This document shows, piece after piece, positions 14,324-23,757 of a stretch of DNA of 49,206 nucleotides. Every line of letters begins with the position of its first letter. The first letter of the stretch is position 1. A program made the position numbers and the translations under genes. Source of the DNA: an uncultured Prevotella sp. Lineage in GTDB: Bacteria > Bacteroidota > Bacteroidia > Bacteroidales > Bacteroidaceae. The stretch spans positions 1-49,206 of the forward strand of contig ONAK01000039.1 in assembly GCA_900315765.1 (NCBI GenBank), read 5' to 3'. Below the pieces are notes generated by a model that worked only from the letters and a program-made list of their open reading frames with translations, ran no database searches and was not told the DNA's origin.

Positions 14324-17300
14324 ATGGAAACAATCTGCAAGATAGTAATCCAGTTTCAAAGTTTTGGGAGAAATGTCATTTCACCCCTTTATCGTTTAAT
14401 GGAGCAATACATTCGGGGATTCCGTTTTGGTGATGACGTACTGGAAGATTTAAAGACTTTTGCTAATATATATATTGTAAAAAAACCAGAGAGAGGTGAT
14501 ATTATAGACACTCATACATTTGAAAAACTGACTTATATCTATATCGAGCCACATACGTCGTACTGTTTTACATTCATTATAAACGCGAAGTGTTTCAAGA
14601 ACATGAGTGATATTATTCCATTACTTTTGTTGCATCGTGAATTTCAAGGTCTTGTTTCTATAGGTGTCGATTTAAATGATTGTGACGTAAAAGAACAACA
14701 AAACCTTATATTTAAGTTCAGTAGTTTTCTGCTGTTTTTGAACGACGCAGTTCCTATTTATGGATTTCATAGTTTCTATTTCATCAATGAGAAGGGTGAA
14801 AGACATAATTATACCTCTAATGATTCTGTCGCTACTTCATATTATTACATTTCAAACAACAGAGTGACGGCACTGCGTTACAAAGGTGCATACTCAAATA
14901 ATAGTATTGATAATGCCATCACTCAGGCTAGTCGTTACTTCCAACCTTTGCTTCATGTGGACAAAACTCTTTTTGATTGCCTTTTCCAGAATGCCCAGGT
15001 AACTGGAAGCCCGGAAGTAGATTATATAGTTAAATCGATAGAAAAGTTGTCCTCTGGAATAAAGGAGATCGAGCCAACCCGTATTGGATTTTCATCATTG
15101 TTTGAGCGATGGTTTTTTTTGGCATTCTATTACTCACTTCCTTCAGACGAACTAAAAAACATAAATGCCACTGCACTTTATTCAACATTGCATGATTATT
15201 ATATCGGCATTTACGAACTTGTTCAAAACATTATATTCCATACTGAGGAACAACAGGGGTGGCTATATGTTATGTTTTGCAAAGAAAAAGATTTATCAGA
15301 TGAAGATAAAGCTAATGTATGTAAAGTTCTTGCTTTACCAGCAGTGAACAGGTTTCTAAAAGTTGGGGTCTATGATTTCTCGGCAAAAGGAATACCTGAT
15401 ACTTTTTGTGAAGATAACCATTTGGATAATATTGAGTTATCTGAACTGATAGATCCTCATGTTATGCCAGAAAGGGTAGATGTTACTGATAAAGTTGACT
15501 CCTTAGCATTCACGTACGCTGCTCATCTAGGAATCAAAATGCTGGTATCGTCTGTAATGTATCATGACGGATGGTTCCTTGTAGAAAGTTGTCAACGTGG
15601 AGAGAAATATGTTATTTCAGGCTCTTCACCCTCAATAGATACGCAGAAGAAAATATACAATGTCAGAGGCACACAATATGAAATTATTTTGCCAGTAATA
15701 GAATTAAAACACAATGACACTTTCCCCATACAATCATCGTCGGTTGCAGATTTTCTTAAAGCGCAATTAGAATCTCCCATTGAGATTGATGCCATTAATA
15801 TCAATGATTGCATTGATGCAAAAAGTATGTCGAAAATCTCTTCTATGGATGTCCAATGGAAGTTGATAGAAGATATTGCTGACAATATCGTTTCAAAGAT
15901 TAATATATCCTCATCAAATAATAGGTTTTCTTCAGTCGGTATATATGCTTTAAATATGGAGGGAGTTCTTTTTCCCAACCCCAATCAGATATTTAAGTTG
16001 TTGGCTTGTCTACAGCTTAAGCACCAGGCTGTCAAAACGCTTGTATTGGTCAATCTTCCTGATAGTACCATTACTCATCTATGTCGAATAGTCAAGCAGG
16101 TGGCATATATTAAGACAGAGAGGCAACAGCCGCTGTGGTCAAGAGATAACGCAGTCGTTCTGTATGGGAACACATTTGGAGCATCTATTTTCTGTGGTGA
16201 AAATTTGTCTGAAATGTCCAATGTCAATAAAAGTATGATGCGTATTTATCCAGGACACAAGAACTATTTAGCAGAAATTGTTGATGTAAAGAATGATTCA
16301 CAGCTAAGTGTTTTGGATCTGTTGGTTATGCCATACGAGTGTCTTATAAGAGTTAATTGCGTTCCATTGTTCCTTCAACTCACGAAAAATGAACTTGACA
16401 AAACACTAGGAAGTCCTACTGGAGGCTATTTGATAGATGACTTTCGAACTAAATTGGGAAGTAAATTATATATGGAACGTTTTTTTGAAGCCGACACCAT
16501 ATTTCAGAATGGTTTCTTTGTGGAACGTTTTGCGTATTTTATAGCTTCTGATATGCTTAAAAGACTTCAATCCGATACTAATTTAAAAAATAAACCTATA
16601 GTAATTGTTGGATGTTATTCTTATTCGGAGCCATTATCAAGGACTATACAGTATTATATAAATCACGTAAAGAATGCATTTGTTAAACAGGTCGTTACAG
16701 CTATCGAAGTAGAGGACGAAAACAATATGGCTTTCCACTGGCAGGATATGCAGACAGGATCTTTGTCTAAGTTTAATGATAGTTATGCCTATGCATTGAT
16801 TGTTCCAATTTCCTCTACACTATCATCACACGACAAAACCATTTCGTTCTTCAAAAAGAATACCGGCAATTCTACAATAAGTTTTCCATATCAATACAGT
16901 GTATTACTGATACGCGATAAAGAACTATCTGGGTCTACTACTGCTATTGAAAAAGATTGGAATATCGTTGATATAACGAGTGGTGTTGCTCGTGCAGCCT
17001 ATAATGACACCAAACTAGTAAGGTTCCTTATTGAGAAAGGTTCACATTGGCATAACTTGTTAGACAAAGAAACATATCCTGACCGTTTTCAGGATGAAGT
17101 ATTTCTTAATCGAACCAAAAATGCATCACTTAATACAAAAGACTACTTTGGTTTCCCAATTGCTGCACATCCAAATAAGGAAGATATGGAGCAAGAGTTG
17201 AATTATGTCATGGGCGATCGAAAAACATCAGATGTTTTGGAAGATTATTATACGTTGACATGCAAGAGGTTAAACAGTTTCAGCAATTATATTTATATAG

Positions 17301-20266
17301 GTCACATTGAGCATCATGATAACCATCATCGCTATTATTTCAACACGGAAGGCTATGTTAGTCACGAAAACAAAGAGGAATTTGTAAAATGGTTGGATTA
17401 TCAGAAACACAAGTTCGGAAAAGTTGTAACTTCAAAGGTGTCCTGTGTGATAATAACTCCAGATGTAAACAAGGAGTCGTGTTTTGTAGATAGAGTTAAC
17501 GAGGTGGTATTTGAAGACCATGCCTTCGTCATTCATTTGGATGTTTACAGTAGCGTACAGAATATCAGTTATAAATATGCTTTTCTCCAGCATTTACCTC
17601 ATAACTGCAAATTCTTTTTTGTAGATCATGCTATACTGACTGGCGGGACACTTCATAGAACGCGCCAGATGATGTCATTTGCCAATGACAACAAACTGTT
17701 CAAGTTTGATGGTATAATTACGGTCATCAACCGACTTTCGTTCAGTCTGTATGACCAAATTAGTGCCGAAGTTGGACAATACGGAGTTGAATCATATATT
17801 TGGTTTTCAATACTTCCAAGTCAGAATACATACTCTGATTGTTCTTTATGCGGATTAGAACGTCACTATAGTTTAATTGGGAAATATTCGGTTAATCGTG
17901 ATGTCAAATTGTATTGTAACTACAATAGGGAAAAGTTCTGCCTGTCCCATTTAAAACATTATACACCTCAGTCTAATGCTGAGCCTTCTTCTATAGAAAC
18001 TGCTATAGATTTTCACAGAAAAATGAGAATGATGGCTCGTTATAAGTTGTTTTATCATATATCGTTACTTGCAAAAGAAGTCGGAAATAATTATAGAGGA
18101 CTATCAGTAAAAGTTTCCCAAATCATTGCGGATAAAGTTAAAAAATATATGCAAAAGGAATTCATAACCGTTGGCAATAATGTCGATGAGAAAATATCTT
18201 TTCTAAAGGCAATAACTTTTCCACCTTTGTCACAGTTTGTATATATTCGTGAATTTGCTTTTACAACCAATTTGAAGGAGCTTTCCATTATTCTTAATAA
18301 AGCTATTCCCGACTATAATGACTTTTGTCTTTTAAAGGCAATTTTAAAACACTTGGCTTACTTGTCTTCCAATGCATTAGTGCGTGAAAAGGTTATTGTG
18401 GGGTCTTGGGAGCTTTGTGGCAAAGTGCTACAGAACATAGATGGAAAACTCAAAAAGAAATATGATGAAGAGAACGCTTGTCTAACAAATAAAAAAACAA
18501 AACGGGTCAATAAGCAGAATTTTACAGATTTGTTTGATGCTAAATTGAAGGCAGATTATGAAAAACTAGAATATCAAAAAAAACAGTTGGAAAAATTCGA
18601 AGTTAATCTATTATTCTATATTAAGACTGCTATATATAACGATGAATCAAAATCGTTTTTCTTGGGCGAACTGATGCGCACTGGCAAAGAGCCTGATGTT
18701 AATCGTCCTCTTGAGATACATGCCTCGACCGGAATAGCTTTTGCAGACTTTGACGATCTCTCAGATTTCCGTGATAGGCTATATTATGACAACAACACTA
18801 TTTTGAGGAAAACACTTTCGAACTTTGGAAAAGAGATAGAAAAAAAGACGACTGGATTATATCGTTTCTTTAAAAATGAAAATGGTAACCTTCTACCTCT
18901 AGAAGAATTTGAAGGAAAGGTCAACATAATTGTGGAGTTACTGCTTGATATAATCAAGGACAATTACTATTATATGTGGTTTCGGATGTATGTATCTGAG
19001 GACTCAATTAATAAGGGGCAGTTAATCGATTATAATAAAGACGGAGTACCTTTGATTAGGAAATTGGCTTATCTACTATACGCCAAACTATTGTTCGACC
19101 AAATAGAACAAGGGAAGAGACATGATTATATTAATGATGTTAAGACATTGCTAAGATTGTCCTTATTTGTGATGGATGCTACTGAAGCATTCATTGTAAT
19201 AAATTCAAGCTCTAACTGTCGGAAAAGAATTCTTGCATACTGTGGCAATCATGAGATAAATGAATTCTCTGAGGCATCATATATAGATCTGGTTAATAAA
19301 ATTTCTAACGATATTTCACATAGTCCCTTTTTTATAACAGAAGATGAGTATTTGTTTTCAGAATTACATAATGCAAATTATAAAAAAGGTTGTTTTTTGC
19401 CGCTTTATCTTGAGACGCCAGCCTCTACCCCCCGGATGTGTATAGGAGTTGTGTCTTTTCTGTATGAAAGTGAATCGCAGAAATTCAGAATCAGGAAAAA
19501 GGAATGTGCTAGGCTCCTGATGCTACTTGGTGAAGAAATGGATAGATATAACGCTCATTGTAAGTTTGAAAAGTTTTTTGAAATCTGGTTTGATCAAGAA
19601 GAGACAAAGCGTAAATATCGCAAAACAAACTTTACCTCAAACCATAGGCTCCAACTCGGGAATTGGGATTTTGAGGCACTTGACACCGAGAGTTATGTGA
19701 AAATTTATAATGGTCTTTTCATGATATCAAATGTGGTCGTCAGCCATCTATATTCTGTGATTTCGGCAGAAACAAAGATAAACTTTATTTCGAATATCGT
19801 TTCAATACGAAACATCTTCAGTGATAATTTCATTGCACTGCTTAATAAGTTAAATTACGAGAGATGGGATGGAACACTTCAGCTCTTAGATGTTGAAAAT
19901 GCTAATTTTAGGTTGAAGTGTCATATTGTTATTATGCAGTCGCTGATTATCCAATGTATAGAAAATGCATATGGGAAATATGCAGACAGGTCAAAGCACA
20001 TCAGCATTTCTTTTGGTTCTAAGTCTTTTACAATCAGTAACACGATTGTAAATGTGGATATTGACAGACTGAAACGGGATGAGATAAAATTCAAAGAAAT
20101 GTATAATCCAGATGTATTAAGGAAAAATATAAGTTTAGGACGATTATCCAACTACGGTATGACATTGGTCTCGCTTTTTGGTTACTGTGAGTCTGTGGGG
20201 ATGAAGTGTTTATGGGACTTCAATATCATGTCATCTCCTTATTTTAAGGTGGAAGTATTAATTTAA
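14324..20266 (+). CDS. Giant GHKL-ATPase / phosphoribosyltransferase-like / GAF-like protein, putative sensor of a defence system
   Basis: A 1980-residue AT-rich gene; no named family spans it. Visible parts in order: an N-terminal unknown domain (1-250). A GHKL ATPase-like domain (about 270-435) with N-box E298-LVQN302-IIFH306, G-box-like VYD351FSAKG356IP and a later AAHLGIKMLVSS. A STAS-like stretch (about 540-600, IYALNMEGVLFP...KTLVLVNLP). A phosphoribosyltransferase-like region with IVIVGCYSYSEPLS (759-772) and loop FFFVDHAILTGGTL (1097-1110). A possible zinc cluster CSLC...C (about 1172-1200). A coiled coil near 1405-1430. A GAF-like domain (about 1617-1735). A C-terminal degenerate GHKL domain with IIQCIEN1881A and LGRLSNYGMTLVSLFG (about 1937-1952). 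The second Asp of the PRPP loop is His, so catalysis is uncertain. It heads a three-gene operon with a receiver-TIR fusion 12 bases downstream. Confidence 0.8.
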   Translation: METICKIVIQFQSFGRNVISPLYRLMEQYIRGFRFGDDVLEDLKTFANIYIVKKPERGDIIDTHTFEKLTYIYIEPHTSYCFTFIINAKCFKNMSDIIPLLLLHREFQGLVSIGVDLNDCDVKEQQNLIFKFSSFLLFLNDAVPIYGFHSFYFINEKGERHNYTSNDSVATSYYYISNNRVTALRYKGAYSNNSIDNAITQASRYFQPLLHVDKTLFDCLFQNAQVTGSPEVDYIVKSIEKLSSGIKEIEPTRIGFSSLFERWFFLAFYYSLPSDELKNINATALYSTLHDYYIGIYELVQNIIFHTEEQQGWLYVMFCKEKDLSDEDKANVCKVLALPAVNRFLKVGVYDFSAKGIPDTFCEDNHLDNIELSELIDPHVMPERVDVTDKVDSLAFTYAAHLGIKMLVSSVMYHDGWFLVESCQRGEKYVISGSSPSIDTQKKIYNVRGTQYEIILPVIELKHNDTFPIQSSSVADFLKAQLESPIEIDAININDCIDAKSMSKISSMDVQWKLIEDIADNIVSKINISSSNNRFSSVGIYALNMEGVLFPNPNQIFKLLACLQLKHQAVKTLVLVNLPDSTITHLCRIVKQVAYIKTERQQPLWSRDNAVVLYGNTFGASIFCGENLSEMSNVNKSMMRIYPGHKNYLAEIVDVKNDSQLSVLDLLVMPYECLIRVNCVPLFLQLTKNELDKTLGSPTGGYLIDDFRTKLGSKLYMERFFEADTIFQNGFFVERFAYFIASDMLKRLQSDTNLKNKPIVIVGCYSYSEPLSRTIQYYINHVKNAFVKQVVTAIEVEDENNMAFHWQDMQTGSLSKFNDSYAYALIVPISSTLSSHDKTISFFKKNTGNSTISFPYQYSVLLIRDKELSGSTTAIEKDWNIVDITSGVARAAYNDTKLVRFLIEKGSHWHNLLDKETYPDRFQDEVFLNRTKNASLNTKDYFGFPIAAHPNKEDMEQELNYVMGDRKTSDVLEDYYTLTCKRLNSFSNYIYIGHIEHHDNHHRYYFNTEGYVSHENKEEFVKWLDYQKHKFGKVVTSKVSCVIITPDVNKESCFVDRVNEVVFEDHAFVIHLDVYSSVQNISYKYAFLQHLPHNCKFFFVDHAILTGGTLHRTRQMMSFANDNKLFKFDGIITVINRLSFSLYDQISAEVGQYGVESYIWFSILPSQNTYSDCSLCGLERHYSLIGKYSVNRDVKLYCNYNREKFCLSHLKHYTPQSNAEPSSIETAIDFHRKMRMMARYKLFYHISLLAKEVGNNYRGLSVKVSQIIADKVKKYMQKEFITVGNNVDEKISFLKAITFPPLSQFVYIREFAFTTNLKELSIILNKAIPDYNDFCLLKAILKHLAYLSSNALVREKVIVGSWELCGKVLQNIDGKLKKKYDEENACLTNKKTKRVNKQNFTDLFDAKLKADYEKLEYQKKQLEKFEVNLLFYIKTAIYNDESKSFFLGELMRTGKEPDVNRPLEIHASTGIAFADFDDLSDFRDRLYYDNNTILRKTLSNFGKEIEKKTTGLYRFFKNENGNLLPLEEFEGKVNIIVELLLDIIKDNYYYMWFRMYVSEDSINKGQLIDYNKDGVPLIRKLAYLLYAKLLFDQIEQGKRHDYINDVKTLLRLSLFVMDATEAFIVINSSSNCRKRILAYCGNHEINEFSEASYIDLVNKISNDISHSPFFITEDEYLFSELHNANYKKGCFLPLYLETPASTPRMCIGVVSFLYESESQKFRIRKKECARLLMLLGEEMDRYNAHCKFEKFFEIWFDQEETKRKYRKTNFTSNHRLQLGNWDFEALDTESYVKIYNGLFMISNVVVSHLYSVISAETKINFISNIVSIRNIFSDNFIALLNKLNYERWDGTLQLLDVENANFRLKCHIVIMQSLIIQCIENAYGKYADRSKHISISFGSKSFTISNTIVNVDIDRLKRDEIKFKEMYNPDVLRKNISLGRLSNYGMTLVSLFGYCESVGMKCLWDFNIMSSPYFKVEVLI

Positions 20267-20278
20267 ATTGGTATTATT

Positions 20279-21424
20279 ATGAACAAAAAGAAAGTATTGA
20301 TTATTGAGGATGAAAAAAAAGACTATAAGAAAATCAAGAATAATATCATCCTACAGGAATTGTCTTCTGTATACGATTGTGACGGATTGCCGACAGGTAG
20401 TCTTTCTGATCTGGAGAAAGAAGCCTTAACAAAGTTTAGATCATCTGAAGACGGAGCTCTGGGGCGTAGTATGGATTTCATTGCCCAAACTATTAACAAT
20501 AATTATCAAGAGATTAGACTGATTATTTGTGATCTAAAAATCAATAATAACAATAATGCTGGTCGTCTAATTATTGAGATGATACGTCTAGGCCATAATT
20601 TTAATTTTAATAAGCCATGGTATGGTAAAGAAATACCTATTGTGATTATCTCAAATTTATCCAACAAGGAATTATTAGAGGCATTTGAGAAGTCTGATGG
20701 TAAATGCTTTTTCTTATCGAAAGATTCTGCGTTGTCCAACGATGGTTCTGCAACATTAAATTCAATTATGAATAGTATGGCAAGACAATTCGATGAGATA
20801 TATAATAATTATGATTCCATAAAAAAATACAAAGTTGCCCTCTCATTTACAGGTACTAATGTTGATGGAATTGGCAAAGAACTTAAAATAAGGCCTTTTA
20901 TCCAAGAAGTTGCGAGAGCATTAAGTGGGAAGTATTCGACTGAAAGGGTTTTCTATGATATGACACATCAGGAAGAATCTAATGCCAAGGATAAAAAAGT
21001 TTTTGCAAATACATATAATAATGCGGAATATGTGGTGGTGTTTATTTCCGAAGGATATAAAAACAAGAAAAGCCGATGGTCTTCTGCTGAATGGGAGGTA
21101 ATTAAAAAGCTTGATTTACGAAAAAAGGTTATTTTCGTTGCGATAGATAGTACATTAAAAGAAGATGAATTTAAAAGTTGTTTAGAGATAGATGAGATAA
21201 TATACATTAACATGTTAGGACTTTGCTCTGACTATAATAAATTGTATAATGTTGAAGATTCTGAGACTGTTAGCTATATCAAGAATAATATTCAGACAAT
21301 GTCATTCACTCAGATAGCAGCTTATGCAATAAAGAATTATTGTGAGAAATCAACAATAATTATCAAAGAGGCTGTAGAGTTAATAATTAATACAATCGAT
21401 GAAAGAGAATCAAAGAAAAAATAG
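20279..21424 (+). CDS. Response-regulator receiver domain fused to TIR domain
   Basis: A 381-residue protein. Residues about 4-165 look like a receiver domain: acidic pair Glu10/Asp11 (VLIIEDE), phospho-acceptor Asp85 (LIICDLK), Ser125 (IVIISN) and Lys148 (FFLSKDS), with an unusually long insert between helix 1 and strand 3. Residues about 184-300 form a TIR domain: YKVALSFTG, ERVFYD, AEYVVVFISEGYK and RWSSAE271WEVI, where Glu271 sits at the position of the catalytic glutamate of NAD-cleaving TIRs. A helical tail follows (300-381). The receiver residues needed for phosphorylation are all present, so the TIR enzyme may be switched by phosphotransfer from the giant upstream protein. That link is inference; the domain calls rest on visible motifs. 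Confidence 0.8.
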   Translation: MNKKKVLIIEDEKKDYKKIKNNIILQELSSVYDCDGLPTGSLSDLEKEALTKFRSSEDGALGRSMDFIAQTINNNYQEIRLIICDLKINNNNNAGRLIIEMIRLGHNFNFNKPWYGKEIPIVIISNLSNKELLEAFEKSDGKCFFLSKDSALSNDGSATLNSIMNSMARQFDEIYNNYDSIKKYKVALSFTGTNVDGIGKELKIRPFIQEVARALSGKYSTERVFYDMTHQEESNAKDKKVFANTYNNAEYVVVFISEGYKNKKSRWSSAEWEVIKKLDLRKKVIFVAIDSTLKEDEFKSCLEIDEIIYINMLGLCSDYNKLYNVEDSETVSYIKNNIQTMSFTQIAAYAIKNYCEKSTIIIKEAVELIINTIDERESKKK

Positions 21425-21457
21425 AATCACAAATTGCAAATAAATAGAGGGACAATT

Positions 21458-23239
21458 ATGAAAGAAGAACAAAAGGAAATAGCTTACAGAAAGGAAATCT
21501 TGGTAAAAGGTTTTGGAATAGAAGCAGTATCATATATCCTAAATTATGTTGATAATATGTATTTTAAAGGAAATGTGTTTCCAGAACCTAAGGTGATATA
21601 CAGAGGCGTTACTGCTTATTATCCGAGAAAAGAAAATGGAGCAGATATAAAAGGAGAAAAAGTTATACAATCTGCATTGGCGTATCGACTACAAGAATAT
21701 TGCCATAAAGGATATAATCGTTCTACGTATATTAGCAAATTGAAACAAATGATAAGCGATGCTCGCATATCATTTCCTAATGAATATAGAGGTCAGACAG
21801 ACTTGACAGTACTTGCTGATATTCAACATAATGGAGGAGCAACATGCTTGGTGGATTTTAGTAAAAACATATTGAAATCATTATGGTTTGCATGTGAGAG
21901 AGAATTTGATAAAGATGGTTATTTATATTGTTATGATATAATGCATGATTCTATTATCAATAATAATTTGACATGGATTAAAGATAATGATGACAGAGAT
22001 ATTGAAATGTTGCTAACAGCTTCATCCAGATTTGCTAATGTATGTTCAGATGTTACAAACAGGTTTTATTATTGGACTCCTCCTGCTGTTAATAACCGAA
22101 TTGTTAGTCAAGATAGTATATTCATATTTGGATTAGATAGATTTGAAATTGAGAAACATAATATTCTTGTGTTTAAAGTTTCTGCTGCTTCAAAAGAGTC
22201 TATCAAAAAGGCTCTTGAAACTTTCTTCAATATACATTCCTTTTCTATTTATAACGACATATCTGGATATGCTATTTCTAAAGCAAGAACGAATCCTATA
22301 GCACAAAACGACGGTGTCAATAATTTTAATTATGTTTTTGTTGATATACTCAAATTTATGCAAAATGAGGATTATACTAGTGCATCCTCATTAATCCGTC
22401 GTTATCAAGGACAAAGAGAATATGAAGGAATCTCTGAGAGGAAAGAAATGGAACTTCATTATTCTATGGGCATTTGCTATAAAAAAAGCAGACATAATGA
22501 TAGAGCAGAATACGAAGTTATAAATTCTATTGAAGAATTTAAAAAAGTCATAGAGTTATCCAACAAATGCATCGTTCAGAGCAAGAAAGAATTAAGAGGA
22601 GAGAAGAATCCTGACAAAAGAACAGAAATCATAAAAGACATGGAATATCTTTCAAGAAAATGTGTAAGAGCATACAATGAAATCATAGACCTATGTTATG
22701 ATTCTTTACTATTTACGGAGGGTATACAAGTTTGCGATGAAATAATAAAGAACTACAAGAATCTTATGTTCAAAACTGCAGCACTGAGTCTATCTGTATG
22801 TAGGATAACACGAATGGAACTATACATCCTTGGTCGTATGCATAAAAAGGGATATGAAGATTCGAAGTTTTTAGAAAGTGAAAATAGTTCTATAGAAATT
22901 GCAAATTCAAGAAACGCTTTTGATAAGTTGCTAATTGAGTATTATATGTTGTTTGATGAACTCTTAAATGACTATAGAGATGACAAAGGAATAATAGAGA
23001 GCAAAAAAAAGGTTACAAATTTCAAAAAGAAATTAAATGTCACTGAAACTAAGAAGTATTTACATGATTATTATTACTGGGAGTTTTTTGATATACTGAA
23101 AGCTCTAGGACATATAGAAGTTAGAAACGGAGATAATTCGGTTTTATACATCAACGGTTTGAAAGATTTGACATCTGCAATGATTTCTTTTCGCGACATA
23201 CTAGAAAGTCAGTTAATGTTAAAAAACACTAGATTCTAA
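21458..23239 (+). CDS. FRG-domain protein with helical C-terminal half
   Basis: A 593-residue protein; ATG 21458 is preferred to TTG 21434. The N-terminal half has the FRG signature: VIYRG (Arg49), EYRGQTDLTVLADIQHNGG (Gln123, His124), CLVDFSKNILKSLWFAC (Asp133) and GYLYCYDI. FRG domains (named for the F/YRG motif) are frequent in predicted defence and toxin loci, and their biochemistry is poorly known. The second half (about 310-590) is helical and Lys/Glu-rich with TPR-like repeats (HYSMGICYKKS, YNEIIDLCYDSLLF), probably for protein contacts. It is the last gene of the operon, 33 bases after the receiver-TIR gene. It is likely an effector or its partner; which one cannot be told from sequence. 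Confidence 0.75.
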   Translation: MKEEQKEIAYRKEILVKGFGIEAVSYILNYVDNMYFKGNVFPEPKVIYRGVTAYYPRKENGADIKGEKVIQSALAYRLQEYCHKGYNRSTYISKLKQMISDARISFPNEYRGQTDLTVLADIQHNGGATCLVDFSKNILKSLWFACEREFDKDGYLYCYDIMHDSIINNNLTWIKDNDDRDIEMLLTASSRFANVCSDVTNRFYYWTPPAVNNRIVSQDSIFIFGLDRFEIEKHNILVFKVSAASKESIKKALETFFNIHSFSIYNDISGYAISKARTNPIAQNDGVNNFNYVFVDILKFMQNEDYTSASSLIRRYQGQREYEGISERKEMELHYSMGICYKKSRHNDRAEYEVINSIEEFKKVIELSNKCIVQSKKELRGEKNPDKRTEIIKDMEYLSRKCVRAYNEIIDLCYDSLLFTEGIQVCDEIIKNYKNLMFKTAALSLSVCRITRMELYILGRMHKKGYEDSKFLESENSSIEIANSRNAFDKLLIEYYMLFDELLNDYRDDKGIIESKKKVTNFKKKLNVTETKKYLHDYYYWEFFDILKALGHIEVRNGDNSVLYINGLKDLTSAMISFRDILESQLMLKNTRF

Positions 23240-23249
23240 TATGTTGGTC

Positions 23250-23295
23250 GTGTAAGCAAAACTATGTCAGGTAGTGTAAGTTGAACTGTGTCAAG
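23250..23295. repeat. Imperfect 22-bp tandem repeat at the right edge of the AT-rich block
   Basis: GTGTAAGCAAAACTATGTCAGG (23250-23271) and a second copy at 23274-23295 match at 17 of 22 positions, two bases apart. It starts 11 bases after the FRG gene stop. The pattern could be a remnant of an insertion-sequence end or a binding site; no transposase is left. Confidence 0.4.
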
Positions 23296-23529
23296 GCCAT
23301 TCCCCTTATTATAATAACCTCAGATGGGAAGCACGATTTCTAATCGTATTTTCCAGATGAGAAGCCTTTGTAAGCGATATGATAAATCTGTATTTGTCGG
23401 TCGCTTACTCCTTTATATCCACATGCTGTTATGACGTATCATATATTCCTGCTGATGTTAATCTAGTGATCATTGCTGTTATTTTGCTTTTATCCTCCTT
23501 CAGTTCTTTTCCACAAACTCTGCAAAATA

Positions 23530-23561
23530 TTTGGTTGATTCAACTATTTTTTGTATCTTTG
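23530..23561 (+). promoter_or_regulatory. Orphan promoter / possible CTnDOT-type attachment core
   Basis: TTTG (23530-23533), 20 bases, then TATCTTTG (23554-23561) is a near-ideal Bacteroidetes promoter, but no gene follows before the converging serpin gene 200 bases on. The ten bases GTATCTTTGC (23553-23562) also fit GTAnnTTTGC, the core used by CTnDOT-type integrases, and recur exactly at 14198-14207. Outside these motifs, 23296-23757 holds only small inverted repeats (23333-23347; 23370-23377 with 23401-23408) and a 17-codon open frame. Confidence 0.45.
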
Positions 23562-23757
23562 CACCTGCAATTAAGGTCAATAAAGAGTTATTGATGTTTA
23601 TGCAAATCACGGAGAATTTCATACTTCTGTATGTAACTAATTCGTAACCTCTTTATAATATTGACTCAAATCATTACTGAAAGTCAATCAGTTATCAAAA
23701 ATCAGCGGTTTTTCGGTAATAAACCAATACTTTCTTACGATTTTAAAACTAATATAT

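Noticed and set aside
23379-23594. A 71-codon plus-strand open frame after the FRG gene
   Set aside because: It spans the orphan promoter, has no conserved features, and its translation looks like random AT-rich sequence.
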